Assembly: GCA_903813345.2 (NCBI GenBank)
Contig: CAIIXF020000003.1
Location: forward strand, 25,495,248 to 25,559,247
Direction: 5' to 3'
DNA: 64,000 nucleotides
Source: Owenia fusiformis
Taxonomy: Eukaryota > Annelida > Polychaeta > Sabellida > Oweniidae
Shown here piece after piece: positions 46,468 to 58,881 of this stretch. The notes beneath the pieces are model-generated. The model did not search any database, was not told the DNA's origin, and saw only the letters and a program-made list of their open reading frames with translations. Numbering within the stretch: position 1 is the stretch's first letter; each line of letters begins with the position of its first letter. Position numbers and translations under genes: made by a program.

Positions 46468-48557
46468 CATGGTATAGAATGACATAGGGTTGTTTGGCTT
46501 TTGAAATAGTGTATTGATACCATTGAAGCTTTTCATACTGGACAACTCTTAAATAAACCACTAATATGAGATTTGTGTTTCAGATAACAGCTGAATTTAT
46601 AAAGACTGGACATATCATCAAGAAAAATGTAAGTGTCTTACAGTATACTGCATAAGTGGTAATTTTCCCCTAATCATTTAATTTGCCAATTGCCTAATTT
46701 TTGCTAGGTTCGGAAAATTAAATTACGGAAGTATCACCTTCATAATGTTATCCAAAGGGAAGTTTCTTGTGAGTAGGAAAATTTTAAAATTTGAACATTC
46801 AGCAAATTAACCACCCAGTTTAAAAACCACTTATACAGTATTAACAATTAAGTGTTTCACTATATCCTTAACTTAAACTGATTATACATTAAAACATGCC
46901 TCATTCAAATGGAACTGGGACTTGTCTCTGTTAAAGTGTTCACATTAGCAGATGGGACCAGAAAGGTGTTCACATTGAGACATTTTCAAATTGAGAGGTC
47001 GTTGTATATGCAGGTTTCATTGCATGTACCTTGTGTTTATTATCAGATACTAAAAGGTGGATTTGAATAGGTGAATCCTATACATTAGATCTTATTTTTT
47101 AAAGAAAAACCTTTGATCCCAAAAGACTGACTCCCTTAATAGATATGTGATGCTTACATTTCTAGATCATTATCTCCATTTTCAAATGAGAAAAACATTA
47201 TTGTGCTTTTTTGACTTCCATTTTAATGACAAATTGCATGCTGTTTATCTTGAACGGCTGGCTGTTTGTTATCTATTTTCTACTTTTTGAAACGCATTTT
47301 GCATTGAATTATTTTGAAGTGTGAAACACTGTTTCTTTTAACCCCTTTCAACAATGTCAAGCTAATGTATACAGCAACATCATAACCACAACAGTAACAC
47401 CTTTAGAGTTTCACTCTCATTCTCTACAATGAAAACACAAGATTCTCTTTTAGAAAATTGAAATGTTTACTTTGAGAGTGACTGAATGATCTTACTTTGT
47501 AATTGAGTTCAATTGCCAAATATTTTGTTTGCAAATCAGAAAAAGTAAAGGTTTTGAAGTTCGACGTAACCATGTGTCAAAAAGAGAAAAGTAAAAGAAA
47601 TGTTTATGACTGTAGGCTATTGATTCTGGTATTGATGTTAGAAAAAGATAATTATTTGCTCACGGTGGTCTGGATTTTCAAAATAATAAACCCATTTAAA
47701 GAATTCATTATAGACTAATCCAACATCTACATGAACCATGATTTCAATTATATTTAATTGTTTGCTATGTTGGGATAAACATATGTAGAAGTTATTCAAT
47801 TACAATTTTTGAAAGGATATCATTTTTATTCAATGCTTGCCTGTGCTGGGGAGATTTTAATATTCACAGGAATAAATAATAGAAGTACTTTGACATAGAA
47901 ATATTTCACACAAAGATAAGAAAAAATTCAATCAAATGAAAAACACAAGCGAACTGTGCTAGATTGACCTGCTTTGACATGGAAATGATTTGTTATTTTT
48001 TAACCAAGAAGGAAATTAATAGCTCATTGCGGGTGGTTGAATATTCAAATGAACCCAGTGTTGTATTGCACTTCAATTTCAGTTGTGTACATATTATATT
48101 ATACAGCAGTCTATTGATATTTGTGTTTACTCCACCTTACAAAACCTGACTTTTACTTGACTGTTACTAGGTACCCATCAAACAAGCCAAAAGCCAGGTC
48201 CTTCCAAAAAATCATTGTTCATGCTTCTCCTTACAAAATATCATTAAAATATGAGGTGCAATCCAGACAAGGTATTAAAATAAAGGAAATGGTAATTTTA
48301 TCAATAGATCCAAATCATAAAATTTTCAAAGTTTTTTATCGAGTGAAAAACATTTTGCATCTTATATGGTCCCTTTGAGGTTGTATAGCAAGGATAGCTA
48401 TTGCATATGTAGAATGTACTAGCTACTGACTCTACAGAGTGCTATCAATACTTTGATACTTTGATACACGCACAGTATTGTTAATACCTGTTTATTTGGA
48501 TTATAACTCTTATTGGAACAACTTGCTTTAATAGGTCTTTGAATCTATAGTGTAATC

Positions 48558-51500
48558 ATGGAGAGGTAAGCTTTTAAGTTATGTTTAATCTTTTAAGAAA
48601 TGTCAAAATTTTGCATGTCAACATCAGATCTGGAATGATTAAAACTAATCTGGTGATAATATTACAAAAATACTGAATAAAAATATGAATTGCAGTATGT
48701 TCATTTTTTATGTCAACACCACAAGTTGTAACATATTGTTATAGTCTTCAACTTTTTGTGTATGGTGTTCGGTAGATGGTGTTTCAGTGGTTGGTGTTTG
48801 GCATTTGGCAGTTAGTGTTCAGTGGTCTGCCTCTGTAATAAATGGGAGGTGGTGACATTTTGCATGTTGATGCCTTGTCTTCAATTGTTATTGTATGCGT
48901 CAGAATCAAAGTATCATGTTATCATGGTAAAAATAAGACTCAAATAATAAGTAATATATAAAATACATTATACTAAAAATATAGAAGTAACATTTAAAAT
49001 CTGAAATCTACTAGGAGTATTGGTTCTTTGGCATTTCTAATCAAAATTTCTCATCAAAATTCCAATCCAAAGAACAAGTAGACTAATCATGATTTGCCCT
49101 TTTTTCAGAAATTTCTTTAAAAGAGAGCTTCATCTACACTTTTTGAAAAAGAGATAATTAATCCCCTGATCTAGCCATAGCCAATCAGAACAAGTCAATC
49201 AAATTCAGCTATCCAATCAGAAGTGCAGTTATGTGCATTCATAAGTAGCTGGCATTTATTTCATATTCAAATTCTCATGAAACGTTTATGACAGCTACTT
49301 TTGGGGTCATTAAGGTCTTATAGGCGTCAAAATTATAAAATTGTCTGTTCTACCCAGAGGTTAGCATTTATTACTTGTCTCTTGACATCAGGGTTGTTGT
49401 TGTTGTCTTGTACTCAAATAGCTCCTATAATCATTGGTTAATCATTAAACTGATGGGATTTATAATTAACTTATTATCTGAAAAGTAATAAAATATAAGT
49501 TACTCATAAGTACACTCCCCTTCAAAAGTATGGTAATACATATCCCCTACTTGGCCATGGTTAAATTTTGTTCATGTTTACAAATTAAAAAAATACATCA
49601 TAAATTTCTTTAAAACACATAAATTTTTACCTGATATAAATTAAAGCATATTTTCTTGTTGACATCAGAAGCATAAACAAGCATTAGCATGCTATCAAAA
49701 GGGAAGTAAATGTTTCCAAACTTTTTGAGGGGAGTGTACCTTCTCAAGAGCATCTTATACTTGCTAATTGAAACAATTTATCTTTGTCATCTACAGTTCT
49801 GTGCACAGCTCTCGAGATAACAGGACAAGTGAAGTAATTGGTCCATGTAAATGAAAGAGGTAGTCACCTCACATAATGACATTTTTTGTGGCTGTGTGTC
49901 AAAGTGTCACATACAGTAGTTTGACATTTGCAAATGTCAGAGATTCATAGAAACCTTATCTTAGTTTTTTGTGTTATTGTTTTAGCAACAAAAGCTACAT
50001 AAAAGAACAACTCGGACATTTTTAATTTTTATTCTGTTAAGATATAATAACACCAAAACAAACCATTGGATCAACTGGATATATATCAATTGGATTCTGT
50101 TTGTGCAAACTCAACACTATCTGAAGGTATTTATTGTAGAATATTATGCTTGAAATAATAGCTTGTACTTGAGGCATTCAAGCTGTTAACACCATGGACG
50201 CTATGGTAACCATAAAGTATGAATATATAATACGAAATAACCAGAGTTGAAAATCAATTTCTAAAGTGCAACCCTACATTAACCAGACATTTCAAGGTGG
50301 TTTACATTTCAGCGGGAGAGTTGAATCGGATATGAATGTTTATTATCACCATAGTAACATGAAAATATCAGAATTATAAATCTTTGATCTTAATAAAAGG
50401 ATGACACTTTCTATAGGTTTTATCTAGGGTTAGATAGCTCATCTTTCTTCATTTATACTCAGACTCTACTTTACTGACTTGATGTATGTAATTTTGGATA
50501 CCCTGGATGAAAAATATCTGCTATCAACAATAATGTCACTTGCATTTAAGTGTCTTGATCAATCATAGTTAAATTCAAATTTTCACCTGGTTTGTGTTTT
50601 TTACAGAATCAATTGTGCATTCATTGAAATAGTATTTAGTACTCTAATAGATGTAAAAACTAAGCCATTATTGGTGGTAAACAAAATACAACATAATATA
50701 GGTTACTTACTGGAAGGGATCGAATATGAATGTAAGTTTGAGGCACAATGTGAAATAGACTGATATGATATTGATGTAGGGAGCATATAGATGAGACCCA
50801 TCTGTAATCCTGACTAGACATTACCTGTTTATTCAATAAATGGTCCATCTGTTTCAATGGGCCACAACTTTAACACAATTAATGCTCATGTTTTAGCTGA
50901 TGTCTTCCAGATTTCCAATACCAGTACAATTTTTCCAACCCCAAATTATCCAATACATGTACAATATTTTATGATTACATATTCAGAATTTTGAAAATTG
51001 GTATACTTATTATGAAGTCGTAATAATTTGTTATTTGTTTCCAGGAATCGACTCCCTCGACATCATGTGGAGTGGCACTGCCACTCCAGCCCCACCCCTA
51101 GGATCTCAGCCTGACCCCCAGGGAACCAGCCAAAATCGCAAAGACTTAAGTGGTAACCTTCTAGAAATTTTCCACGCAAAGAGCTGGGTCTCTGATATAG
51201 ATTCAGACTCTGATAGTCAAATTGATCCTTCAACGAAACACAAAGTTAAGAAATCAAGAAAAAATCATAAGAAAGATCCAGAGAGTGGTCTTGAATCAAA
51301 AGAAAATAAAGTTGAATACCCCCCTTATGTAAGACTACAAAGACGTCCTACTGTTGACTCCAACGCTTGCATAGATTCGAATCTAGAAACTGCTGTTAAT
51401 GTACTTAACAGTCAAAAAGACAACACTGGAGATCTAGAAACTAAAAGCAAGCCAACGGATACAACCAAAAATTCAGAGGAATTTGAAAATCAAAAGCGTG

Positions 51501-54500
51501 ACTTGTTTCTCAAGCTCCTAAGAGGTGAAACAGAAGATGGTAACCAACCTACACAAGGCTCTGTAGATGACCTAGCAGTTAGCGATAATAATCTAGAATA
51601 TTCAGAAAGAGAAAAAGAAAGAGATAATTCGGAAGCAGAACAATTAGAAAGTGATAATTTAGGAAAAGACCAATTAGAAAGAGATAATTCAGAAAAAGAC
51701 CAATTAGAAAGAGATAATTCAGGAATAGACCAATTAGAAAGAGATTATTCAGGAAAAGACCAATTAGAAAGAGATAATTCAAGAAAAGACCAATCAGAAA
51801 GAGATAATTCAAGAAAAGACCAATCAGAAAGAAATCAGTCAATAGACAAGTCAGAGTGTAAAAATCAACATCTTCTCAGAGAGGAATTGGGTGATAATAT
51901 TCAAAAGTTCCTATTATCTGAGGATAACAAACCAGTCACACAGATTAATATAAATGATCCGTCAGATACACATCAACCAGAAAATCAACCCATTAATGTT
52001 AAAACAGAGGATATCAAATCATTAGTATCCCCAGAACCACACACGGAGAATAGCATCAATAAAGACGTGGATGTAAATTCTGATGAGATTAACACAGATA
52101 AAGTTGAATCCATTGAGGAATCCCATTCAAATGAGAATACCACTGAATCTAATAACCAAGTCCAAGTGAATGATATTAACAGCCCAAACAGCCCAAAGAG
52201 GATACCAGAAGATTCTGTGATTGCACAAAGTGAGAGGACAACCACAGAGAGTGACACACATAGAGCCGTGAATGATACAATTGCAATTCCACAAATCATA
52301 TACCAGGAAGCGACTCCATGTAATTCTGATGCATCTGATGTTGATGAGCAGGCAGACAATAATTCAAAACAAGAACTTCCTGATCAAACTGACCAACAAA
52401 AGGAAACAACAAATGAGAAAGGCATAAAGGATAGTCACCATCAGGATCAAGACAACAATGAAGTTCCAGCAGAGGATAATGAAATAGAAGATAAGTTTAC
52501 TCAAGGACAGGTAAAGGAACATAGTCCCAAAGAAGATTTACATGAAGATAGCAAGAATATTGCTGTCTGTACCACAGAAAAACCTGACCATCAACTTGGT
52601 GAAATAACAGAAACTGTTGATTATACCAAGCCACTGGAAAAGTCACAAAAGGGAAATAACCAACCAAAGAAAACTGTGAAGTTCAGTGATGATCTAAGTG
52701 AAGGGGATATTCTAATAAAGGACCCAACCTCAGAATCAAATCAGCTTCAATCCAAAGTTGTAACACAGAGTGTTCATGGAGTATTGAAAGAATACAGTAA
52801 AGAAGATTTACACAGTGACCAAGACACTGCGAATACAGAAATCCCCATAGACTCTTACTCACAGTTAGAGAGGTCTGATTCCCCAACCAATAGTGACACA
52901 TCAACTTTTGATGCCAATCTAGATGAAAATCTTAAATTTAAATTAGCGCTCAAAAGAGGTAGCATTCAACTTAGAGCCAAAGCAAAACTCAAAGAAGATT
53001 TACACAGTGACCAGGATACTGCCAATACAGAACTACCCATAGACTTGTACACACAGTTAGAGAGGTCTGATTCCCCAACCAACAGTGACACATCAACTTT
53101 TGATGCCGATCTAGATGAAAATCTTAAATTTAAATTAGCGCTCAAAAGAGGTAGCGTTCAAGTTAGAGCCAAAGCAAAACTCCAAAAGGCTGACCATCAT
53201 ATCGGTGACAGTGATAGCGACTTTACTGAGACTGAGACAGATATTGATGATCCTGAATCAGTTACTAAACATGGGCAAGATGAACATTCAGCTCCATTAG
53301 TAGATATAACTGAAGGCGAAGATCGGCAAATATTGAGTTCTAACAAATCAAAAGAACTTGAACATACAACGCATGGTATCATACACTTAAGAGACACTGA
53401 AACCCAGCCACAGCCAGGAAAGAGAAATAACCAACGAAAGAAAAGTGTAAAGTTCATTGAAGATCTTAGTGAAGTGGATGATTCAATAAAGGAGCCAACC
53501 TCAGAATCCAATCAGCGTCAGTCTAAAGTTGTAACACAGAGTGTGAATGGAATAAAAGTGAAAAAGAAAGATTATACAGCAATCAATGACCTTAAAGCAG
53601 GGGAAGAGATAGACATTGAAGCTGATGCTCAGCGTGATAAAATCCCAACCCCTCCTGCTGGAAAACCAAAGAAACAATTAATTAGGAAATCTAAGTATTC
53701 CTCAAACAAAAACACAGAGAAACCATTAAAACAAGAGAAGGGGAGAGAAAATTCATTGAATAAAAGAAGTTCAAAATCAGTCGAAGAGGATTTAAGCAGT
53801 GACCAGGACGCTGAAACTACAGAGATCCCCATAGTCTCTTACCCGCAGTTAGGGAGACCTGATTCTCCAACCACTAGTGAAACATCAACCTTAGATAGTG
53901 ATATAGAAGATAGTCTTAAATTCAAATTAGCACTCAAAAGAGGTAGTGTCCAACATAGATTACTACGCAAACCTAAACTCCAAAAGGCTTCCCCGTTGAA
54001 AATCAAAGAAGTTGTCATCAAGGATAGATTTCTCTCTGACGAGGATTTTGGTGTTAAATCATCTGATGAACAATCTGAAAAATCCATTGAACAATCTATA
54101 GAAAAGAAACAATCAAAACCAAGTGTCACAGAGAACGACAAAACTACAGAATTCAAAATGTCTGCCAGATCAAGAAGTGCTTCCCCATCAGGTAGATCAA
54201 AATCAAAGGACCCCAGTCCTCCAGTAGACTTACCACCTGATGTAATGACAGAGAATATTCCTATCATCGCAAAATATGATACACCAGGGGGCCCTACAGG
54301 AGACCCCTTAGAAGAAGTTGCACAACATTTGTTTAACAAGATGAATACAGCAAATGATGGCAAATTGACACCCAAAGAAGTTGAAATGGTAAGTGCTATT
54401 TCTATTAAATAAATCAGAGTCAAAAACTTCTGATGATTGATGTTTGCACACATAAAATAATCATATTAATAAAATTACTTAGTAAATGCTAAACCTTTGC

Positions 54501-54850
54501 ACGAAATACTTATAATGTTAGATAATGATAAGTAATCCATAATATTTGATGTTTTTTCTACTACACAATACAACACTAGTTAACTACCAGTTATCAGATG
54601 TTTCAGTATGTAATACAGGAAATATTCCACGAAAGGTAACGTTTTTGTGATATGGAATATGCATCATCACAATTGACCAATCAAAATGCTTAGAAATTCC
54701 TTACCATATGATAAAATATACAATACAATGCAATGTAATACTATTAAGTTATTGACAATACAATACTTTTTTCAGTTCTTCAAGTGTCCCTCAATGAAAG
54801 CAATGTCCAAACAGGATACAAAGAAACTTAGAAGTTTCATAAAATGGAAG
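48558..54850 (+). CDS. Long acidic, repeat-rich protein with terminal EF-hand-like motif (3' end unresolved)
   Basis: Coding exons: 48558-48565 (ATG GAG AG), 49797-49828, 51045-54388, 54776-54850; phases fit throughout (1153 codons). The first two tiny exons have GT-AG borders and join in frame to give MESSVHSSRDNRTRIDSLDI. The giant exon encodes an almost wholly charged, Ser/Glu/Asp/Lys-rich, presumably disordered chain. It includes eight 10-residue repeats of KDQLERDNSG type (51600-51840). Three long repeats contain LKFKLALKRGS (about 52799-52988, 52992-53180, 53781-53985). Two KK(T/S)VKF motifs (near 52670 and 53440) fit the PP1-docking RVxF pattern. At the end, LFNKMNTANDGKLTPKEVEMFF resembles an EF-hand loop. 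I do not recognise the family. After 54850 either an intron follows (gtatgt) or the frame stops ten codons later. Confidence 0.7.
48708..48875 (-). repeat. Interspersed repeat copy in intron 1 of the EF-hand gene
   Basis: 'tatgtcaacaccacaagttg' at the left and 'ggtgacattttgcatgttga' at the right are inverted family ends. The interior is GGTGTT-rich. Antisense to the host gene. Confidence 0.75.
51600..51840 (+). repeat. 30-bp coding minisatellite
   Basis: 'aaagaccaattagaaagaga' then 'taattcagga' repeats about eight times in frame within the giant exon, encoding ten-residue charged units. Units differ by point changes only, so the array is recent or homogenised. Confidence 0.95.
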
Positions 54851-55159
54851 GTATGTAGTAAATATTATCTTTCTTAATGTTTCAGCCGATTTGCCCACAA
54901 GCACTCGTTTGCATAGGCTGGGGCCTCATAACCCGGGTTTGCCACTATCCAGTCTGCCTTTGCATAAAAGAGAATGTTTCATTATTCGAATCATTCGGGT
55001 TATTTTTGGGAGTTTTCAAACCAGAATTTAATTGCTTTTACTAGAAGGTTTCCTCATAATTAATAACATTTTGACACAGACTACAGATCTCTGGAAAACT
55101 TGCAGACACAACAGATTATTAACAATTGAGGATGGTAATAGGGGGAATGTTATTGAAAT

Positions 55160-55450
55160 CATGTAACACCCCCCCCCACTGTAACACCGTCCTCTTGTTT
55201 GACACCCCACTCTGTGACACCCTCCACTCCTGTGACACCCATTCTTTTTGTCATCAACCCCTGTAACATCCCCCTGTGACACAGTCCTCTTCTTTGACAC
55301 CCCCTCTGTGACACCCTCCCCTCCTGTAACACTCTTTCTTTTGTCACCAATGCCTGTTACATTGTCCTCTTTTTTGACATCCCCCTCTGTGACATCCTCC
55401 CCTCTTGTGATACCCTTTCTTTTTGTTACCAATCCCTGTAATCCCCTCCG
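55160..55450. repeat. Pyrimidine-rich minisatellite inside a decayed Gypsy element
   Basis: Repeats of 'ctctgtgacaccctcccctc' and 'tgtaacac...tttctttttgtcat' with unit length around 30-35 bp. Both strands give open frames of low complexity. It interrupts the RNase H portion of the pol relic on the minus strand. Confidence 0.85.
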
Positions 55451-56115
55451 TTGCGTTGTAGCAATGCTGCCCCCAAGCCATTATTTGAAGCATCTGTCTG
55501 AAGTACAAATGTTTGCGCACTGGTAATCTAAGAAGGGGTAATTTGATGAACAATTGTTTCATATCATGTAAAGATCTTTCTTGTTCCTCTCCCCATTTCA
55601 CTAAATGTTAGCAACCTTTTTTGGTTAAATCTGAGATTGGAGTTGTGATAGCTGCATAGTGTGGGATGCATTTCCTATAAAACCCAACATCTTTCTTTGT
55701 AACTGGGACCTTTGCCTCAATAATCTTTTTAACATTCTCTGCTTGAAGACTTGCCTCACCTTGACTGATATTGTGAGCCACAAACTCTAGAATCCTATCA
55801 AACATTTGATTTTTGAATTCTTTGGAACGGAGCAGACAATGTTTCAACATGTTCTTTTCATGTATCTGTGTGCACTATGACATCATCTATGTAACTATCT
55901 ACATTTAGAAGGCCATTTTACACTTTCCTCATCATTCTGTAACAAGAGGCTGTTGCATATTTTGCCTGAATGGCATCCTGACAAACACAAAAGCACCATC
56001 TGGTGTAACAAACCCTGTTTTTGGAACATCTTGCTCCACTACCTTAATTTTCCAGTAACATTTACTTAAATCAATTTTTAGTGCCACACATTGCGATTTT
56101 GACTGATTTGGTTTT
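55451..56115 (-). pseudogene. Decayed Gypsy/Ty3 pol (reverse transcriptase to RNase H)
   Basis: On the minus strand, broken frames show reverse transcriptase blocks in order: ALKIDLSKCYWKIKV, KTGFVTPDGAFVFVRMPF, then a stop, then SYIDDVIVHTDT (active-site YIDD). Further on are FYRKCIPHYAAITTPISDLT (the connection segment) and WGEEQERSLHDMKQLF at the start of RNase H. Frameshifts and stops separate the blocks and no LTRs are visible. It differs in motif wording from the intact element at 60854, so it belongs to another lineage. Confidence 0.85.
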
Positions 56116-56475
56116 GGTCATGAGTTGTGAAACACATGTTTGTGCAGATGGCGTCCCACCCTTGACTACTGTGATATTCAACAAAAGAGATTTTAGTTCT
56201 TCATTAGAATAAAGATGTATTTGCACATAATATACTGCTCCAGAAAACATTTAAAAATTGGCCATTAAGAATTCCCAAGATGTTTTATAATTTCCCGCAG
56301 TGTCAATTTAGCTATAGATTCTTTATCTGGCAATTGCAATAAGTATTGTTTATATTGGAATTGAGAAACTGCAATATTAGTGAAACACAAGAGATTGGGA
56401 TGAGGTTAATAATGCTGTTCAATATACATTGTGTGTCACCTATTTTAGTTTAAACATTAAAAATATTAGAGTCTT
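56116..56475. other. Short gap before the vWA gene 3' end
   Basis: AT-rich sequence with no recognisable gene; presumably includes the 3' UTR of the minus-strand vWA gene. An AATAAA overlaps that gene's stop codon. Confidence 0.4.
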
Positions 56476-58067
56476 TTATTTGTATCCTGTGCTGTTGCAA
56501 ATTTTGTGTGCAAGTTCATTAATGAAACCTGGTAGCTCTTTGACATCATAGAAACCCTTAAAATGTGTGTCCATTGGCTCTGATGAAATTGCTCCCCAAG
56601 TCTCCTGTTGGTCTTCCAGTTTCATAGGTCGGGTACCAGGAAGTACGAGTAGAAAAATTTCGACTGCCTCCATTCCTGATCTCTCCTTGAGAGCCTTAGC
56701 AGCTCTGATCGTATTTACCCAGCGTTTACCTTCCATCGTCACTCCATGTGTAACAAGAACAACCAGGTTGTGAGCAAAAGGTCGATCTCCCCAGGCAGGC
56801 GTAAATACAACATTGTTTGCGTATTCAAGCGCAAGATCAATACGACTCTTTTTTCTTCTAAGCATCATCGAGGCACTATCAATTGCAGCTAGCGTTCCTG
56901 CTAAAGTGCTTGAAGCTGTATCATTAAATAGCATCTCGGTCGTTACTTTTTTATTGTACGTAAGAAGAGCAAATTTCACGCAGTGTTCAATCTCCCCAAC
57001 ATTTGGGAACCCATTGACTACAAGATTTCTCATTGCATTGCGTACGAAGGTTGCATTTATGGGTATCCTTTTACTTGAGTGCTCCAGAATTATGAGAATA
57101 TCTAAGGAGGGATCTTGGTCACATATGCTGGGGATCATTTCTGTCTCTGAAAGATTAAATAAGGTTTATATCAATCCTAGAATCAGAGATTGCCAAGCCC
57201 ACTGGGTAAAAATTACAATAGATGGTTGACAATTCAAATAGGGAGAGAAAAGCACATTTTTAGTCATTTGATACATAGAAAATAAACTACATGTATCACA
57301 TGAAGATTTCTGACATGTCAAGAGAAAACCAGAAATATTAAAAGAAACTGCCATATATCTTAAAGACCAACAATTTTGAATAAATTTTCAGATTATGTCA
57401 ATCATTTACATTTCTCACCTGGGCACATCATATTATCTGATAACATTTCAAAACGATCATACACAGTTCTGGCTAATGCATTTAAGGCACTCATTTCTTC
57501 TGAGTATGGAAATATGTTGTCTTCATCGGCAAGAATACCGATTTCATCGATCATATCACCAAATCCAGTTGTATCGCTTTTCCAAGGTAACTGGAGTATG
57601 AAAACGTATGTATTGTTCTTGGCACGGAGCCGACTGATCGAGGCCTTTGTTTCATTAATGTATTTCAGCTGGGTTTGACCATCAGTCAGAAGAAAGAGAA
57701 CATTTGGGCCGCGACTATCTTGTTTACCAGTCTCGAAGAAATCTTCTCTTGCCATGTCGATAGCTTTGCTTGTAACCATTTCACAGTCTTCAGCGCCATA
57801 TTCAAAATCCTTTATAGCATTGATTACGTCATTTTGGGTAACTGCATCCCCAAATCCAAATGCCTTACGAGAGGCACTGTCATATGCAAACAAACCGATC
57901 TGCGTTGAACGTTTATTGTTGCTATCAGGAGCACCGATGCGATCCAGGAACCTTACAAGTGTCTCCAAGAAGTCTTTCATGTCATCTTTGATATCATCAG
58001 AGATTCTGCACGAGGTTTGGAACCCAAATACTATATCACTGCAAACTGAAATCAGAAATATGCTCAT
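56476..58067 (-). CDS. Protein with two tandem von Willebrand A domains, metal sites degenerate (439 aa or more)
   Basis: Two coding exons, 58067-57419 and 57146-56476, join in phase 1 (GT-AG) to 439 codons. Each exon encodes one vWA fold. Domain 1 runs SDIVFGFQTSCRIS, then TQIGLFAYDS, then VLFLLTDGQTQ. Domain 2 runs LDILIILEHSSKRI, then VKFALLTYN, then LVVLVTHGVT. In ordinary vWA domains the MIDAS starts DxSxS; here it reads QTSCR and EHSSK. The later Asp survives in domain 1 (TDG) but is His in domain 2 (THG). The family usually mediates adhesion or matrix binding outside cells. The start is uncertain: ATG at 58067 is possible, but 'tatttctgatttcag' at 58042-58056 looks like an acceptor, so an upstream signal-peptide exon may exist. 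Confidence 0.8.
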
Positions 58068-58518
58068 TTTCTTCTTTATTAATTCATTTTGTCTTTCTTT
58101 TTTCTTTCGTGATTGCTAAATTGATTAGAAATGAGCACTAGCCATAAGTTAAACTCAAATGCAGGCTACCCTTGTTATATGGCCCATCCTCTTCCATTTG
58201 AAAACTGTTGATGGAATATAATCAATGGAAATATTGTTCAAAAAGCTTTTAGAGAGTTTATCATCTTTTGTCAGAAAGTAGGTCAAATAAGGTGAAACTC
58301 AGTAAGAGTGACCTACATGGGTTTTGGCATTTTTAATGTTCAAAGAAAAGTTCAACCATTCTAAAACTTCAAAATAATATTAAACGAGATTTGAAGTAAT
58401 ACAGCAAATATCTATCATTAAAACTCTTATCAGCCTGCCATGTAAATGCTGTCTGTCAAGTTTATTTTTTGTATCAAAACATATCTTTTATAGATTCTAC
58501 ATGTTATATTGAGTGTGG
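58068..58518. other. Upstream flank of the vWA gene
   Basis: AT-rich unique sequence; a first exon with a signal peptide would be expected here if the acceptor in the vWA exon is real, but I could not pick one out. Confidence 0.35.
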
Positions 58519-58881
58519 TACAGGGTGGTCAAAAACAGCAACAGCAACTGCATTTTCCTCATAGCTTTGTCATTTTAGGGAATAACTCCCTGATATTTTA
58601 CATATTTGCACATCATTCTATTTCCTACTTTCCAATTTTAAAACCTTAAGATTGAAAGACACAATGTTACAGCACTTTTAACAACATGCTCCAGGTGTGG
58701 CCATCATTGCGCTGTAGGCAAACCTACACAAATTGTCAATGATCCTACTGCATTCATCAGCAGGTATTGCCTGAATGATACGGATGATCTCCTCTTTATA
58801 GTCTATAATTTTCATGAGGTCATTTTTGCACAATCTATCTTTAGCCTTTCCCCACAGGTAGAAGTCAGCAGGTAGGGACAT
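58519..58881 (-). pseudogene. Mariner-like transposase C-terminus with one inverted end
   Basis: On the minus strand, DFYLWGKAKDRLC, EIIRIIQAIPADECSR and NLCRFAYSAM form the typical transposase C-terminal block (the DFFLWG motif followed by a helical tail), ending in a stop at 58678. The adjacent 'tacagggtggtcaaaaacag' (58519) has the TA plus CAGGG form of a mariner-type end. The 5' portion of the element is missing. Confidence 0.7.

Larger units (their letters stand above)
40485..48550. other. Gene-poor interval between GOT2 and the EF-hand gene
   Basis: The start should be GOT2 3' UTR: an AATAAA overlaps the stop codon, and another candidate lies at about 42233. The rest holds MITEs and a tandem duplication (listed separately). 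Two splice-flanked segments, 44971-45033 and 46584-46628, could be non-coding 5' exons of the gene starting at 48558, but nothing proves it. Confidence 0.45.

Noticed and set aside
51579-52359. Leu/Phe-rich minus-strand frames that look like membrane proteins
   Set aside because: They are the complement of the 30-bp coding minisatellite and nearby acidic codons.
53839-54453. 204-codon open frame on the minus strand
   Set aside because: Antisense shadow of the acidic repeat exon; the Ser/Leu-rich composition is the complement of Glu/Lys/Asp codons.
56813-58119. Plus-strand frames of 121-138 codons
   Set aside because: Opposite the two vWA exons, which show clear domain patterns on the minus strand.
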